A stretch of 64,000 nt of DNA. Source: Spirilliplanes yamanashiensis (GTDB lineage: Bacteria > Actinomycetota > Actinomycetes > Mycobacteriales > Micromonosporaceae). The stretch's first letter is position 1, and the number at the start of each line of letters is the position of its first letter. The stretch spans positions 62,001 to 126,000 of the forward strand of contig NZ_BOOY01000030.1 of the NCBI RefSeq assembly GCF_016863475.1. Direction: 5' to 3'. The notes beneath the pieces are model-generated. The model was not told the origin of the DNA and did not search any database. It worked only from the letters and a program-made list of their open reading frames with translations. This document shows, in pieces, positions 19,658-29,351 of this stretch. The position numbers and the translations under genes were made by a program.

Positions 19658-20710
19658 ATGCCGCTGTTCGAGATGACCTCCGATGTGCTGGTGCCCGTCC
19701 CGTCGACCACCTTCGCCGCCGAGCAGGTGCTCGAACGCGCCGACCTGCAACGACTCCTGCGGGCGCGGATCGACATGATCGTCGACGACGTCCTGGTCGT
19801 CGCCGAGGAGTTCGGGGCGTTCACCGACGCGAGACGCCGGATCGACCTGCTCGGCGTCGACCGGGACGGCCGTCTCGTCGTCATCGAACTCAAGCGGACC
19901 ACCGACGGCGGCCATGTGGAGTTGCAGGCACTGCGGTACGCCGCCATGGTCTCGGTGATGACCTTCGACGACCTCGTCGAGCACCATCAGCACTACCTGG
20001 CCCAGGTGGAACCGGACGCTGTCGACGACGCCCGCACGCGGCTGGCCGAATTCCTGGAGGACGCGGGCGGCGAGGACGCGGTGCTGAGCCGCGAGGTGCG
20101 CGTCGTGCTCGTCTCGGCCGGGTTCGACCGGGAGATCACGACGACCGTGCTGTGGCTCGCCGACGTCTACGGCCTGGACATCCGGTGCGTCAAGCTGACG
20201 CCGTACAAGGTGGGCGAGCGCCTGCTGCTCGACGTGCAGCAGATCATCCCGCTGCCGGAGGCGGGCGAGCTGACGGTCCAGATCCGCCGTAAGCAGACCC
20301 AGGCGCGGGAGGCGACCACCGACGGCCGCGACTGGACCCCGTACCTGATCACCACGCCCCACGGTCAGACCGGCCCGCTCCGCAAACGCCACGCCGTGCT
20401 CGCCATGATCACCGGACTCCATCAGGCCGGCGTCACCGCCGCGGAACTCGCCACGGCGGTGCCGCGGTCGCGCTTCCTGCCCGTCGAGGGCATCCTGAGC
20501 GGAGATCAGCTGGTCTCGGCCTTCCTCCACACCTACCCGGGCTCCGTCAAGCGCCTCGGCCGGTGGTTCCTCGACGCGCCCCTGCACGACGGCGAGCGGA
20601 CCTGGGTGGTCTCGAAGATGTGGGGCACGAACACCGAACCCGTCCTGAGCCGGCTGCTCGCCCTGGCCCCGACCGGCGACTTCGGGTACGAGCCGGCCGA
20701 GAACGGCTAG
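19658..20710 (+). CDS. NucS/DUF91-like PD-(D/E)XK nuclease-domain protein
   Basis: 350 residues. The N-terminal 110 residues carry a restriction-endonuclease-like core: RRIDLLGVDRDGRLVVIELKR supplies the D...ExK catalytic set, followed by QALRYAAMVS, as in NucS-type C-terminal domains. The remaining 240 residues, helical with a winged-helix-like stretch, have no family I can name. It is divergent from the ECF41 operon across 93 bp. DNA cleavage is possible; the natural substrate is unknown. This is not the canonical mismatch endonuclease NucS itself. Confidence 0.7.
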   Translation: MPLFEMTSDVLVPVPSTTFAAEQVLERADLQRLLRARIDMIVDDVLVVAEEFGAFTDARRRIDLLGVDRDGRLVVIELKRTTDGGHVELQALRYAAMVSVMTFDDLVEHHQHYLAQVEPDAVDDARTRLAEFLEDAGGEDAVLSREVRVVLVSAGFDREITTTVLWLADVYGLDIRCVKLTPYKVGERLLLDVQQIIPLPEAGELTVQIRRKQTQAREATTDGRDWTPYLITTPHGQTGPLRKRHAVLAMITGLHQAGVTAAELATAVPRSRFLPVEGILSGDQLVSAFLHTYPGSVKRLGRWFLDAPLHDGERTWVVSKMWGTNTEPVLSRLLALAPTGDFGYEPAENG

Positions 20711-20732
20711 ACGCGCCGGGCAGGATGGGGGT

Positions 20733-21620
20733 ATGCGCCTGGTTTCGCTGCTGCCCTCCGCCACCGAGATCGTCTACGCCCTCGGCCTCGGCGACGACCT
20801 CGTCGGCGTCACGTTCGAGTGCGACGAGCCGCCGTCCGCGCGGGCCGAGAAGACCGTCGTCGTGGGCGGGCGGGACACGTCGGGCATGACGCCCGGGGAG
20901 ATCGACGCGTACGTCAAGGAGCAGATGGCGGCGCGCGCCGACCTGTACACGCTGCACGCGGGGGCGCTCGCCGGGCTGGCACCCGACCTCATTCTCACCC
21001 AGGACCTGTGCCGGGTGTGCGCGCTGCCGTCGGACCACGTCGAGGACGCCCTCGACCTCCTCGGCTGCCGCGCCGACGTGCTGACGCTCGACCCGTACAG
21101 CCTGGACGACGTGCTCGCCACGATCCTGACCGTGGGGGCGCGGGCCGGCGTACCCGAGCGGGCCGAAGCCCTGGTGGAAAGCTTGCGGGAGCGGCTCGCG
21201 GCGGTCTCCGCGGCGGTGGCCGGCCGGCCGCGGCCGCGGGTGGCGATCGTCGAGTGGGTGGAGCCGCCGTTCACGGCGGGGCACTGGGTGCCGGACCTGG
21301 TGACGGCGGCGGGCGGCGAGCCGGTGGCGGCGCGGGCCGGGCAGCGGTCGGTGGAGACGTCGTGGGAGGTCCTGGCCGGCGCCCGGCCGGACGTGGTGCT
21401 GGTGACGCCGTGCGGGTTCCACCTGGACGGGGCGGCGGAGCAGGCGCGGGCGGTGGCGCCGCGGTTCCCGGGGGCGCAGGTGTGGGCGATCGACGGCGAC
21501 GGCCTGGTGGTGCGGCCGGGGCCGCGGCTGGTGGACGGGGTGGAGGCGATCGCGGCGATCCTGCACCCGGACGCGGTGCCGGAGCCGCCGGCGGGGTCGA
21601 TCGCCCGGGTGGCCGGCTGA
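20733..21620 (+). CDS. Cobalamin-binding BtuF-like protein, cytoplasmic
   Basis: 295 residues of the periplasmic-binding/BtuF fold (MRLVSLLPSATEIVYALG start, DLILTQDLCRVCA, VAIVEWVEPPFTAGHWVPD). It starts directly with the mature fold and has no signal peptide or lipobox. No ABC transporter genes are near. Such orphan proteins are annotated as cobalamin-binding, but ligand and role are uncertain. ATG follows a weak GGATGGGGGT. Confidence 0.8.
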   Translation: MRLVSLLPSATEIVYALGLGDDLVGVTFECDEPPSARAEKTVVVGGRDTSGMTPGEIDAYVKEQMAARADLYTLHAGALAGLAPDLILTQDLCRVCALPSDHVEDALDLLGCRADVLTLDPYSLDDVLATILTVGARAGVPERAEALVESLRERLAAVSAAVAGRPRPRVAIVEWVEPPFTAGHWVPDLVTAAGGEPVAARAGQRSVETSWEVLAGARPDVVLVTPCGFHLDGAAEQARAVAPRFPGAQVWAIDGDGLVVRPGPRLVDGVEAIAAILHPDAVPEPPAGSIARVAG

Positions 21621-21755
21621 CCCGGCCGGCGGGGTGACCACCGCGGCGGCGCCATGGGTCGCGTGCCTGACAGTGCCGCCCGGCCGTTGAAACGCATCGA
21701 CGGACCCCAATAGGCTGACGGGACCGTGCACGCTGCGTCAGGAGGCGCCCACCCC

Positions 21756-23591
21756 ATGCGTACCTGGATCCCGCTGGTCACCGCCGTGGCGCTCGTCGCC
21801 GCCGCCGCACCGCCGGCGACCGCCGCACCACCGAAGCCCGAGGCGCCCGCCGTCGTGGTGCGCGACGGGGTCACCGAGCCCGTCTTCGACTACACCCAGG
21901 CGGTCCGCGAGCGGCTGTGGGTCACCAGCGCCACCGACAGCGACGGCGACGGCCGCGGCGACCGGGTCGAGGTGCGGGTGATCCGGCCCAGGGAGACGCT
22001 GGACGGGCTGCGGGTGCCGGTGATCTTCCAGCCGAGCCCGTACTACGCCGGCCTGAACGACGTGCCGAACCACGACGACATCGACCGCGACGACGCCGCC
22101 CGCCGGTCGGCGGGGACCGCGCGGGCGCAGGAGGAGATCTTCTTCTCCGGCTACCTGGACAACTATTTCGTGCCGCGCGGCTACGCGGTGGTGTTCGCCG
22201 ACGGGATCGGCAGCGGCGGGTCGGAGGGGTGTCCCAGTTCGGGGGCGCGCAACGAGACGCTCGGGATGAAGGCGGTCGTGGACTGGCTGAACGGGCGGGC
22301 GCCCGGCGCGGACGCCGCCGGGGCGGCCGTGGCGGCCGGGTGGTCGACCGGGAAGGTCGGCATGATCGGGGTGTCGTACAACGGGACGCTGCCCAACGCG
22401 GTGGCCGCGACGGGCGTGCCGGGGCTGGAGACGATCGTGCCGATCGCAGCGATCTCCAGCTGGTACGACTACTACCGGGCCAACGGCGGGGTGGTGGCGC
22501 CGGGCGGCTACCAGGGCGAGGACACCGACGTGCTGGCCGAGGCGGTGCTGACCCGGCGGAACCCGGAGGTGTGCGCGGCCGCGATGGACGCGCTGCGCCG
22601 CGACCAGGACCGCGAGACGGGTGACTACAGCGCGTTCTGGGCGGAGCGGGACTACACCCGCGCCGCGCACCGGGTGCGGGCCAGCGTGTTCGTGGTGCAC
22701 GGGCTGCACGACTTCAACGTGCGGACGAAGCAGGCCGGGCAGTGGTGGGACGCGCTGCGGGTGCCGAAGAAGATCTGGCTGCACCAGGGCGCGCACACCG
22801 ACCCGTTCACGGTGCGGCGCGCCGAGTGGCTGCGCACGCTGCACCGCTGGTTCGACTTCTGGCTGCACCGGGTGCCGAACGGCATCATGGCCGAGCCGGC
22901 GGCCGACGTGGAGACCGCGCCGGGCACCTGGACGACGCACCGCACCTGGCCGGTGCCGGAGGCGCGGACGAGGCCGCTGTTCCTGACCCCGGGCGGGCTG
23001 TCGCCGCTGCCCGGCGGGCTCGGCACGCAGGCCGGGTTCGTCGACGACCCGGCGCAGACCGCCGCGCAGCTGGCCGCGCCGGGTGACGGAACGAACCGGC
23101 TGGCGTACCTGACGCCGCCGCTGGGGCGGGAGCGCCGGCTGTCCGGGACGCCGCGGGTGACGCTGCGGGCGAGCCTGGACGGGCGGTCGCCGTACCTGAC
23201 GGCGCTGCTGGTCGACTACGGGCCGGCGCAGCGGTACGCGGGCGTGCGCACGGTGCCCGGGCAGGACTGCGTGGGGCCGTCGGCGCCGGGCGACCCGGGG
23301 TGCTTCGCCCGGCGCGAGTACGTGACCGCCGAGACGCCGTACGAGATCGTCACGCGGGGCTGGCTGGACGTGCGCAACCGGGTATCCGCCGCTCGGAGCC
23401 TTCCCATCACGGCCGGGAAGGCGTACACCGTGAGCTGGGACCTGCAGCCGACCGATCATGTGTTCCGGGCGGGGCACCGGATCGGGGTGGTGCTGATCAG
23501 CACGGACCGCGACCACACGCTGCGGTACCGGGCCGGCACCGAGGTCAGGGTCCGGCACGGATTGGGCAACGTTCTCGTACCCCTGACGTAG
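21756..23591 (+). CDS. Secreted S15-family Xaa-Pro dipeptidyl-peptidase
   Basis: 611 residues. An N-terminal signal peptide (MRTWIPLVTAVALVAAAAPP, cleavage near ATAAP) leads into an S15/CocE hydrolase: nucleophile GVSYNGT, acid HGLHDFNVRT, histidine QGAHTDPF, then a C-terminal jelly-roll. Likely an extracellular X-prolyl dipeptidyl aminopeptidase or related acylhydrolase. I chose ATG 21756 because GGAGG lies 10 nt upstream and the signal peptide starts there; a GTG at 21726 is in frame. The CBS gene follows after 15 nt. Confidence 0.88.
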   Translation: MRTWIPLVTAVALVAAAAPPATAAPPKPEAPAVVVRDGVTEPVFDYTQAVRERLWVTSATDSDGDGRGDRVEVRVIRPRETLDGLRVPVIFQPSPYYAGLNDVPNHDDIDRDDAARRSAGTARAQEEIFFSGYLDNYFVPRGYAVVFADGIGSGGSEGCPSSGARNETLGMKAVVDWLNGRAPGADAAGAAVAAGWSTGKVGMIGVSYNGTLPNAVAATGVPGLETIVPIAAISSWYDYYRANGGVVAPGGYQGEDTDVLAEAVLTRRNPEVCAAAMDALRRDQDRETGDYSAFWAERDYTRAAHRVRASVFVVHGLHDFNVRTKQAGQWWDALRVPKKIWLHQGAHTDPFTVRRAEWLRTLHRWFDFWLHRVPNGIMAEPAADVETAPGTWTTHRTWPVPEARTRPLFLTPGGLSPLPGGLGTQAGFVDDPAQTAAQLAAPGDGTNRLAYLTPPLGRERRLSGTPRVTLRASLDGRSPYLTALLVDYGPAQRYAGVRTVPGQDCVGPSAPGDPGCFARREYVTAETPYEIVTRGWLDVRNRVSAARSLPITAGKAYTVSWDLQPTDHVFRAGHRIGVVLISTDRDHTLRYRAGTEVRVRHGLGNVLVPLT

Positions 23592-23606
23592 TTTCTGGAG
23601 GCTCTC

Positions 23607-24044
23607 ATGCGGATCAGTGACGTTCTGCGCGACAAGGGCGACCGGGTGGTCACCATCGACCCGGGGGCGCAGGTGCAGCAGCTGCTGGCGCTGCTCGCCG
23701 AGCACGGCATCGGAGCGGCGGTGGTGTCCGGCGACGGCGCGGCGGTGCAGGGCATCGTCAGCGAGCGCGACATCGTGCGGGCGCTGGCCCGGCGCGGCGC
23801 CGCCGTGCTGACGGAGCCGGTGTCGGCGATCGCCACCACGGACGTGCGCACGGTGGGCCCGGACGCCGACCTGGCCGAGGTCGAGCGGCTGATGACCGAG
23901 GGCCGGTTCCGGCACCTGCCGGTGCTGGTGGACGGCCGCCTCGGCGGCATCGCGAGCATCGGCGACGTGGTGAAGCGGCGGATGGGCGAGCTGGAGAACG
24001 AGCGGACCGCCCTGGCGGGCTACATCACGGGCGAGCCCGGCTGA
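23607..24044 (+). CDS. Tandem CBS-domain protein
   Basis: 145 residues, almost entirely two CBS motifs (ISDVLRDKGDRVVTIDP; GIVSERDIVRALA; VGPDADLAEVERLM; GIASIGDVVKRRM). Stand-alone CBS pairs bind adenine nucleotides and act as energy or stress sensors; many are of the hypoxia-response type. A strong GGAGG precedes the ATG. It may be cotranscribed with the S15 peptidase gene. Confidence 0.88.
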   Translation: MRISDVLRDKGDRVVTIDPGAQVQQLLALLAEHGIGAAVVSGDGAAVQGIVSERDIVRALARRGAAVLTEPVSAIATTDVRTVGPDADLAEVERLMTEGRFRHLPVLVDGRLGGIASIGDVVKRRMGELENERTALAGYITGEPG

Positions 24045-24080
24045 GCGTGCGGGGGCGGCCGGGTCGCGGCCGCCCCACGC
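24045..24080. terminator. Hairpin between convergent genes
   Basis: GGGGCGGCCG pairs with CGGCCGCCCC, extended by flanking GCGTG/CACGC-type complementarity, in the 42-nt gap between the convergent CBS and protease genes. It probably serves both directions. Confidence 0.55.
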
Positions 24081-24086
24081 CCGTGG

Positions 24087-24725
24087 TCAGCGGTGCAGCA
24101 GCGCCGCGTTGGCGCCCGCGCCCAGCTCGAAGTCGGACTCGAACTTGCGGAACGTCTCCTGCTCGACGGCGCCGCCGTTCGGCGGCCACGGGTTGTAAAC
24201 CGTGACGTACGTGCCGTCCTCGGTGCCGTCGCCCTCGATGCCGCCCACGACCACGGCGTGGTACGGGGCGCCGATCTCCACCACCCACAGCGGGCCGTGC
24301 TGGTACAGCCAGGAGGCGAGCAGGTCGGGCATGCCGCAGGCCGGGTAGAGCGGGGTGAGGCCCCACTGCCGGGCGGCCGGCTCGATCTGGTCCCAGCCGT
24401 AGCTGCCGTCGATCTCCAGGCCGACCCGGTCGACGACCGCCTGCGGGGTCTCGCCGACCAGCATGGCGATCGAGGCCGCCCAGCAGCTGGTGTCGGTGGG
24501 CTGCGCCACGAGACTCACCGAGTGGTGCACGCTGACCGGCTCGCACACCGGCCCGCCGCCGGACACGGCGGCCGACGACGAGGAGGCGGGGGCGGAGTCC
24601 TCCGCCGGGTGCCACTGGGCGCCGTCCCAGTAGTGGTGGCCGTCGTCCGAGAGCTGGCGCCACTCGGCGCCGTCCCACCAGTAGTTGCCGTCCTCCGAAC
24701 GCCGCGCGTCCGCCGGTGCCGTCAT
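24087..24725 (-). CDS. Papain-like cysteine protease (C70/AvrRpt2-like) with WDG repeats
   Basis: 212 residues. Residues 10-45 hold two short repeats ([10 protein letters not shown] and [10 protein letters not shown]) of the DUF2510 type. After a Ser/Ala linker comes a papain-like domain: catalytic Cys in [15 protein letters not shown], His in [10 protein letters not shown], and Asn/Asp in VYNPWPPNG. This arrangement matches peptidase C70. There is no signal peptide, so it is either intracellular or exported by another route. Target unknown. Confidence 0.75.
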   Translation of the reverse strand: MTAPADARRSEDGNYWWDGAEWRQLSDDGHHYWDGAQWHPAEDSAPASSSSAAVSGGGPVCEPVSVHHSVSLVAQPTDTSCWAASIAMLVGETPQAVVDRVGLEIDGSYGWDQIEPAARQWGLTPLYPACGMPDLLASWLYQHGPLWVVEIGAPYHAVVVGGIEGDGTEDGTYVTVYNPWPPNGGAVEQETFRKFESDFELGAGANAALLHR

Positions 24726-24854
24726 CGGCCCTCCCCTGTTTCGAGCGTCCCGTCACCGTCGCACCCGGCGGCGCGGCCGACGGAGCGTGCCCGCGCGGTC
24801 ACAAGGGCGAATCTCACTGCCCCATGGGGCGGGTCCGGATGGTCGAATGGAGCG

Positions 24855-25673
24855 GTGAGCGAGCAGCCGCCCGTCCCCGTGTTCTTCCTCTCCGACAGCA
24901 CCGGCATCAGTGCGGAGACGATGGGCAACGCCCTGCTGCTGCAGTTCCCCGACCTGCACTTCGAGCGGCGGCTGTTCCCGTTCATCGTGACGGTCGAGGA
25001 GGCCCGCAAGGTGGTGGCGATCCTCGACGCGGCCGCCGCCGGGCCGGTCACCCCGCTGGTGTTCTCCACGACGGCCGTCACCGAGGTGCGCCAGGAGCTG
25101 CACAAGAGCGTGTGCCCGCTGATCGACTTCTTCGACCTGCACCTGGAACGGGTCGAGGGCATCCTCGGCCACAAGGGGGTGCGGCTGGCCGCCCGGCTGC
25201 ACGGCATGGGCGACGTGCGGCGCTACAACGCCCGGATGGCGGCCGTCGAGTACGCCATCGAGCACGACGACGGGCAGAGCCTGCGCGCCCTCGACAAGGC
25301 GGACGTGATCCTGATCGGGCCGTCACGCTGCGGCAAGACGCCCACGACCATGTACCTGGCGCTGCAGCACGGCGTCTTCGTCGCCAACTACCCACTGGTG
25401 GAGGAGGACTTCGACGACGCCGAGCTGCCCCGGCCGGTGCGCGCGCTGCGGGAGCGCTGCTTCGGCCTGACCACCACCCCCGCCCGGCTCAGCCAGGTGC
25501 GCCAGGAGCGCCGGCCCGGCTCCTCCTACGCCTCGCTGGAGCGGTGCACGTACGAGCTGCGGCGCGCGGAGGCGCTGTACCGCGGGCACCGCATCCCCAC
25601 GCTCGACTCCTCGGCCAAGTCCGTGGAGGAGATGTCCACCGTCATCCTGCAGACGTTCAAGCAACGGAGCTGA
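24855..25673 (+). CDS. ppsR: PEP synthase regulatory protein (kinase/pyrophosphorylase, DUF299)
   Basis: 272 residues, standard length. [19 protein letters not shown] is the family's N-terminal signature; the P-loop is [15 protein letters not shown]; the end [12 protein letters not shown] is also typical. PpsR-type enzymes inactivate PEP synthase by ADP-dependent phosphorylation and reactivate it by phosphorolysis. The adjacent ppsA, 2 nt downstream, is the evident target. The GTG at 24855 has GGAG only 2 nt upstream, so translation may be leaderless or weak. Confidence 0.93.
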   Translation: MSEQPPVPVFFLSDSTGISAETMGNALLLQFPDLHFERRLFPFIVTVEEARKVVAILDAAAAGPVTPLVFSTTAVTEVRQELHKSVCPLIDFFDLHLERVEGILGHKGVRLAARLHGMGDVRRYNARMAAVEYAIEHDDGQSLRALDKADVILIGPSRCGKTPTTMYLALQHGVFVANYPLVEEDFDDAELPRPVRALRERCFGLTTTPARLSQVRQERRPGSSYASLERCTYELRRAEALYRGHRIPTLDSSAKSVEEMSTVILQTFKQRS

Positions 25674-25675
25674 GA

Positions 25676-28033
25676 ATGCCTGACACCCCGTCCCCGCGCA
25701 TCCGCTGGTTCGCCGACCTCGGCATGGCCGACCTCGACCAGGTCGGCGGCAAGAACTCCTCGCTCGGCGAGATGATCGGCAACCTGGCGGCGGCCGGGGT
25801 CCGCGTGCCCGACGGCTTCGCCACCACCGCCGACGCCTACCGCGACTTCGTCGCCGGCGGGCTCGGCGACCTGATCACCGCCGAGCTGGCCGGGCTGGAC
25901 ACCGACGACGTGCGGCGGCTGGCCGAGGCGGGGGCGCGGATCCGGGCGGCGGTGGTGGAGCAGCCGCTGCCGGCGGACCTGGAGGCGGACATCCGCTCGG
26001 CGTACGAGCGGCTGGCGGACGGCGACGCGCAGCTGCCGGTGGCGGTGCGCTCCAGCGCGACGGCGGAGGACCTGCCGGACGCGTCGTTCGCGGGCCAGCA
26101 GGAGACGTTCCTCAACGTGCGCGGCATCGACGCGGTGCTGACGGCCGTCAAGGAGGTCTTCGCGTCGCTGTACAACGACCGGGCCATCGCGTACCGGGTG
26201 CACCACGGCTTCGCCCACGACGAGGTGGCGCTGTCGGCGGGTGTGCAGCGGATGGTGCGCGCCGACGTCGGGGCCTCGGGCGTGATGTTCACGATGGACA
26301 CCGAGTCGGGCTTCCCGGACGCCGTGTTCATCACGTCGTCGTACGGCCTGGGCGAGGCGGTGGTGCAGGGCGCGGTCAACCCGGACGAGTTCTACGTCTA
26401 CAAGCCGGCCCTGGCGGCGGGCCGCCCGGCGATCCTCAAGCGCGGCATCGGCGGCAAGGCCACCAAGATGGTGTACGCCGAGCGCGGCACCGCGTTCGTC
26501 GACGTGCCGGCGGCCGAGCGGGGGCTGCTCAGCCTCACCGACGCCGAGGTGCAGGAGCTGGCCCGGCACGCGGTGACGATCGAGCGGCACTACGGCCGGC
26601 CGATGGACATCGAGTGGGGCAAGGACGGCGTCGACGGCGGGCTGTACATCCTGCAGGCGCGCCCGGAGACGGTGAAGTCGCGGCAGGGCGCGGGCGCGCA
26701 GCAGCGGTTCAGCCTGCCGCAGCGCGGCACGGTGGTGGTGGAGGGCCGGGCGATCGGCCAGAAGATCGGCGCGGGCCCGGTGCGGGTGCTGGCGTCGGCG
26801 GCCGACATGCACGAGTTCCGCACGGGCGAGGTGCTGGTCGCCGACATGACCGACCCCGACTGGGAGCCGATCATGAAGCGGGCCGGGGCGATCGTGACGA
26901 ACCGGGGCGGGCGCACCTGCCACGCCGCGATCATCGCCCGCGAGCTGGGCATCCCGGCCGTCGTGGGCACCGGCCAGGCCACCCGCACGCTGACCGACGG
27001 CCGCGAGGTCACGGTCTCCTGCGCGGAGGGCGACACCGGCTTCGTGTACGACGGCGCGCTGGACTTCGTGGTCGAGGAGTCCGACCGGGGCGAGATGCCG
27101 GCGATCGACGTCAAGATCATGATGAACGTGGGCACGCCCGACCAGGCGTTCGCGTTCTCCCGGCTGCCGCACGCGGGCATCGGCCTGGCCCGGCTCGAGT
27201 TCATCATCAACCGGCAGATCGGCATCCACCCGAAGGCGCTGCTGGACCGCGAGTCGCTGACCGGCCGGGTCCGCGAGCAGGTCGACGAGGCGGTGGCCGC
27301 GTACCCGAGCCCGCGCGACTACTTCGTCACCCGGATCGCGGAGGGCGTGTCGATGCTGGCGGCCGCGTTCGCGCCGGAGCCGGTGATCGTGCGGATGAGC
27401 GACTTCAAGAGCAACGAGTACGCGAACCTCGTCGGCGGCGAGCTCTACGAGCCGCACGAGGAGAACCCGATGATCGGCTACCGGGGCGCGTCGCGGTACC
27501 TGTCGCCGGACTTCGCCGAGTGCTTCGCGATGGAGTGCGCCGCGCTGCGGTACGTGCGCGACGAGATGGGGCTGACCAACGTCAAGATCATGATTCCGTT
27601 CGTGCGCACCGTGGCCGAAGGTGAGGGCGTGGTCGCGCTGCTGGCCGAGCACGGGCTGCGCCGCGGCGAGAACGGCCTCGAGGTGATCATGATGTGCGAG
27701 ATCCCGTCGAACGCGCTGCTCGCCGACGCGTTCCTCGACCACTTCGACGGCTTCTCGATCGGCTCGAACGACCTGACCCAGCTCACCCTCGGCCTGGACC
27801 GCGACTCGGGCCTGGTGGCCGCGGCGTTCGACGAGCGCGACCCGGCGGTCAAGCAGCTCATCGCGGCCGCCATCGCCGCCTGCAAGGCGCGCGGCAAGTA
27901 CGTGGGCATCTGCGGCCAGGGCCCGAGCGACCACCCCGACCTGGCGGCGTGGCTGCTGGAGCAGGGCATCGACTCGATCTCGCTGAACCCGGACACCGTG
28001 GTCGACACCTGGATCGCCCTCGGCCGGCGGTGA
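25676..28033 (+). CDS. ppsA: Phosphoenolpyruvate synthase
   Basis: 785 residues. Order: N-terminal ATP-grasp domain ([31 protein letters not shown]), swivelling phosphohistidine domain ([15 protein letters not shown], catalytic His), and PEP/pyruvate-binding barrel ([33 protein letters not shown]). It converts pyruvate and ATP to PEP for gluconeogenesis. ATG lies 2 nt after the ppsR stop with GGAG upstream. Confidence 0.95.
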   Translation: MPDTPSPRIRWFADLGMADLDQVGGKNSSLGEMIGNLAAAGVRVPDGFATTADAYRDFVAGGLGDLITAELAGLDTDDVRRLAEAGARIRAAVVEQPLPADLEADIRSAYERLADGDAQLPVAVRSSATAEDLPDASFAGQQETFLNVRGIDAVLTAVKEVFASLYNDRAIAYRVHHGFAHDEVALSAGVQRMVRADVGASGVMFTMDTESGFPDAVFITSSYGLGEAVVQGAVNPDEFYVYKPALAAGRPAILKRGIGGKATKMVYAERGTAFVDVPAAERGLLSLTDAEVQELARHAVTIERHYGRPMDIEWGKDGVDGGLYILQARPETVKSRQGAGAQQRFSLPQRGTVVVEGRAIGQKIGAGPVRVLASAADMHEFRTGEVLVADMTDPDWEPIMKRAGAIVTNRGGRTCHAAIIARELGIPAVVGTGQATRTLTDGREVTVSCAEGDTGFVYDGALDFVVEESDRGEMPAIDVKIMMNVGTPDQAFAFSRLPHAGIGLARLEFIINRQIGIHPKALLDRESLTGRVREQVDEAVAAYPSPRDYFVTRIAEGVSMLAAAFAPEPVIVRMSDFKSNEYANLVGGELYEPHEENPMIGYRGASRYLSPDFAECFAMECAALRYVRDEMGLTNVKIMIPFVRTVAEGEGVVALLAEHGLRRGENGLEVIMMCEIPSNALLADAFLDHFDGFSIGSNDLTQLTLGLDRDSGLVAAAFDERDPAVKQLIAAAIAACKARGKYVGICGQGPSDHPDLAAWLLEQGIDSISLNPDTVVDTWIALGRR

Positions 28034-28082
28034 AGTCCGGACCGCTCGGGCGGCCGCGGCCGGCATGCGCGACAGTGATCAC

Positions 28083-28733
28083 ATGCAGACTGCCATCCGG
28101 GTCCTGATCGTGGACAGCGAGCAGGCGCTCGCGCAGGGCCTCGCGGAGGCGCTGGTCCACCAGCCCGGCATCGCGGCGGCGCGGGCGGCACACGCGCCGC
28201 CCGCCGCCGGGGTGGACGACGACGTGGTGGTCGCCGCCACCGACAGCGAGGGCTGGGACGCGCTCGCGCTGATCCGCGACCTGGCCGGGCGCGAGAACGC
28301 CCCGGCGGTGGTGGCGATCTCCGGCGACTCGGACCCGGAGCGGGTGGCGGCGGCCGTCGCGGCCGGCGCGATCAGCTGGGCGCCGAAGGAGATCGGCCTG
28401 GAGCAGCTGGCCGGCGTCGTGGTGGCGGCGGCGCGCGGCGAGGCGTGGCTGCCGCCGGCCGTGCTGGCCCGGGTACTGCGGGTGCTCGCGGCCGGCGGGG
28501 GCGACGCGGCGGCCCGGGAGAACCCGATCGACCGGCTGACGGTCCGCGAGCGGCAGATCCTGGAGTTCACCGCGCGGGGCCTGAGCCGGCGGGAGATCGC
28601 GGCGAAGCTCGACGTGTCGGTCAACACGGTGCGCAGCCACTCGCAGCACATGCTGAGCAAGCTCGGCGTGCACACCACCCTGGAGGCGGTGGCCCTGGCC
28701 CTGCGCGAGGGCGCGGTGACCGACCGGCCCTAG
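28083..28733 (+). CDS. NarL/LuxR-type regulator with a degenerate receiver
   Basis: 216 residues. The receiver domain keeps the acidic-pocket Asp (LIVDSEQ) and the distal Lys (SWAPKEI), but the phospho-acceptor position reads Ala (residue 52 in DVVVAATDSEG). The C-terminal LuxR helix-turn-helix is intact (LTVRERQILEF, IAAKLDVSVNTVRSHSQHMLSKLG). It therefore probably works without phosphorylation. No sensor kinase is adjacent. An in-frame ATG at 28065 is an alternative start; neither start has a good Shine-Dalgarno. Its TAG overlaps the convergent MarR stop within one CTAG. Confidence 0.83.
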   Translation: MQTAIRVLIVDSEQALAQGLAEALVHQPGIAAARAAHAPPAAGVDDDVVVAATDSEGWDALALIRDLAGRENAPAVVAISGDSDPERVAAAVAAGAISWAPKEIGLEQLAGVVVAAARGEAWLPPAVLARVLRVLAAGGGDAAARENPIDRLTVRERQILEFTARGLSRREIAAKLDVSVNTVRSHSQHMLSKLGVHTTLEAVALALREGAVTDRP

Positions 28734-29266
28734 CAGGGCGTGTCGGGCGGGGCGCCGTCGCCCTTGGCGAGGTTCTCCTCCAGCCGGGCGCCCGTCTCGG
28801 GGGCGGCCGCCTGCACGATCTGCCGGCACAGGTGCTCGAGGGTGCCGATCTGCGCGGGGTCGACGGCGTCGACGACCAGCCGGCGGGCCTCGCGCACGTG
28901 CCCCGGGGCCGCGGCGACGAGGGCGGCCGCGCCGGCGTCGGTGAGCACCGCCTCGACGCACCGGTTCTCGCCGTGCCGGCGACCGACCCAGCCGTGCCGC
29001 TCCAGGCGGCTGACGGCGTGCGACAGCCGCGACGGCGACCCGCCCGCGTACAGCGCGAGGACGCTCATCTGCACCGCGCGGCCAGGCGAGCGGTCGAGCA
29101 TGACCAGGATCGAGTACTCGAAGAAGTTGATGCCGGAGTCGCGCTTGAGCTGGGCGTCGATCGCGCCGGGCAGCGTCATGATCATGGTCGTCAGCGCCAT
29201 CCACGCGCGCCGTTCGTCCGTCGTCAGCCAGGGGACGTCGTCGCCGCCAGGGGTGCTCACGGTCAC
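28730..29266 (-). CDS. MarR-family transcriptional regulator
   Basis: 178 residues with a MarR winged helix (INFFEYSILVMLDRSPGRAVQMSVLALYAGGSPSRLSHAVSRLE region, then GENRCVEAVLTDAGAA for the wing). Divergent from the azoreductase gene with two palindromes between them, the standard layout of a quinone- or electrophile-sensing repressor. The GTG at 29266 has GGGAG 10 nt upstream; another GTG is at 29260. Confidence 0.88.
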   Translation of the reverse strand: MTVSTPGGDDVPWLTTDERRAWMALTTMIMTLPGAIDAQLKRDSGINFFEYSILVMLDRSPGRAVQMSVLALYAGGSPSRLSHAVSRLERHGWVGRRHGENRCVEAVLTDAGAAALVAAAPGHVREARRLVVDAVDPAQIGTLEHLCRQIVQAAAPETGARLEENLAKGDGAPPDTPC

Positions 29267-29283
29267 ACGATAGCGATCTCCCG

Positions 29284-29336
29284 CGAGTTGAATGTTCAAT
29301 CCTGCCGTGCCATGCTCAGTTTGAACATTCAACTCG
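29284..29336. promoter_or_regulatory. Twin MarR operators and azoreductase promoter
   Basis: Two copies of a 16-nt sequence lie in inverted orientation: 29284-29299 (CGAGTTGAATGTTCAA) and 29321-29336. Each contains the palindrome TTGAA-N2-TTCAA, a MarR-type site. On the plus strand TTGAAT (29288-29293) and CATGCT (29311-29316) are 17 nt apart and could be the azoreductase -35/-10. One operator would cover the -35 and the other the start of transcription. Confidence 0.75.
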
Positions 29337-29351
29337 AACTGAGGAGCCACG

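Noticed and set aside
28034-28082. Terminator between ppsA and the LuxR gene
   Set aside because: No stable hairpin can be drawn in the 49-nt gap; the genes may be cotranscribed.
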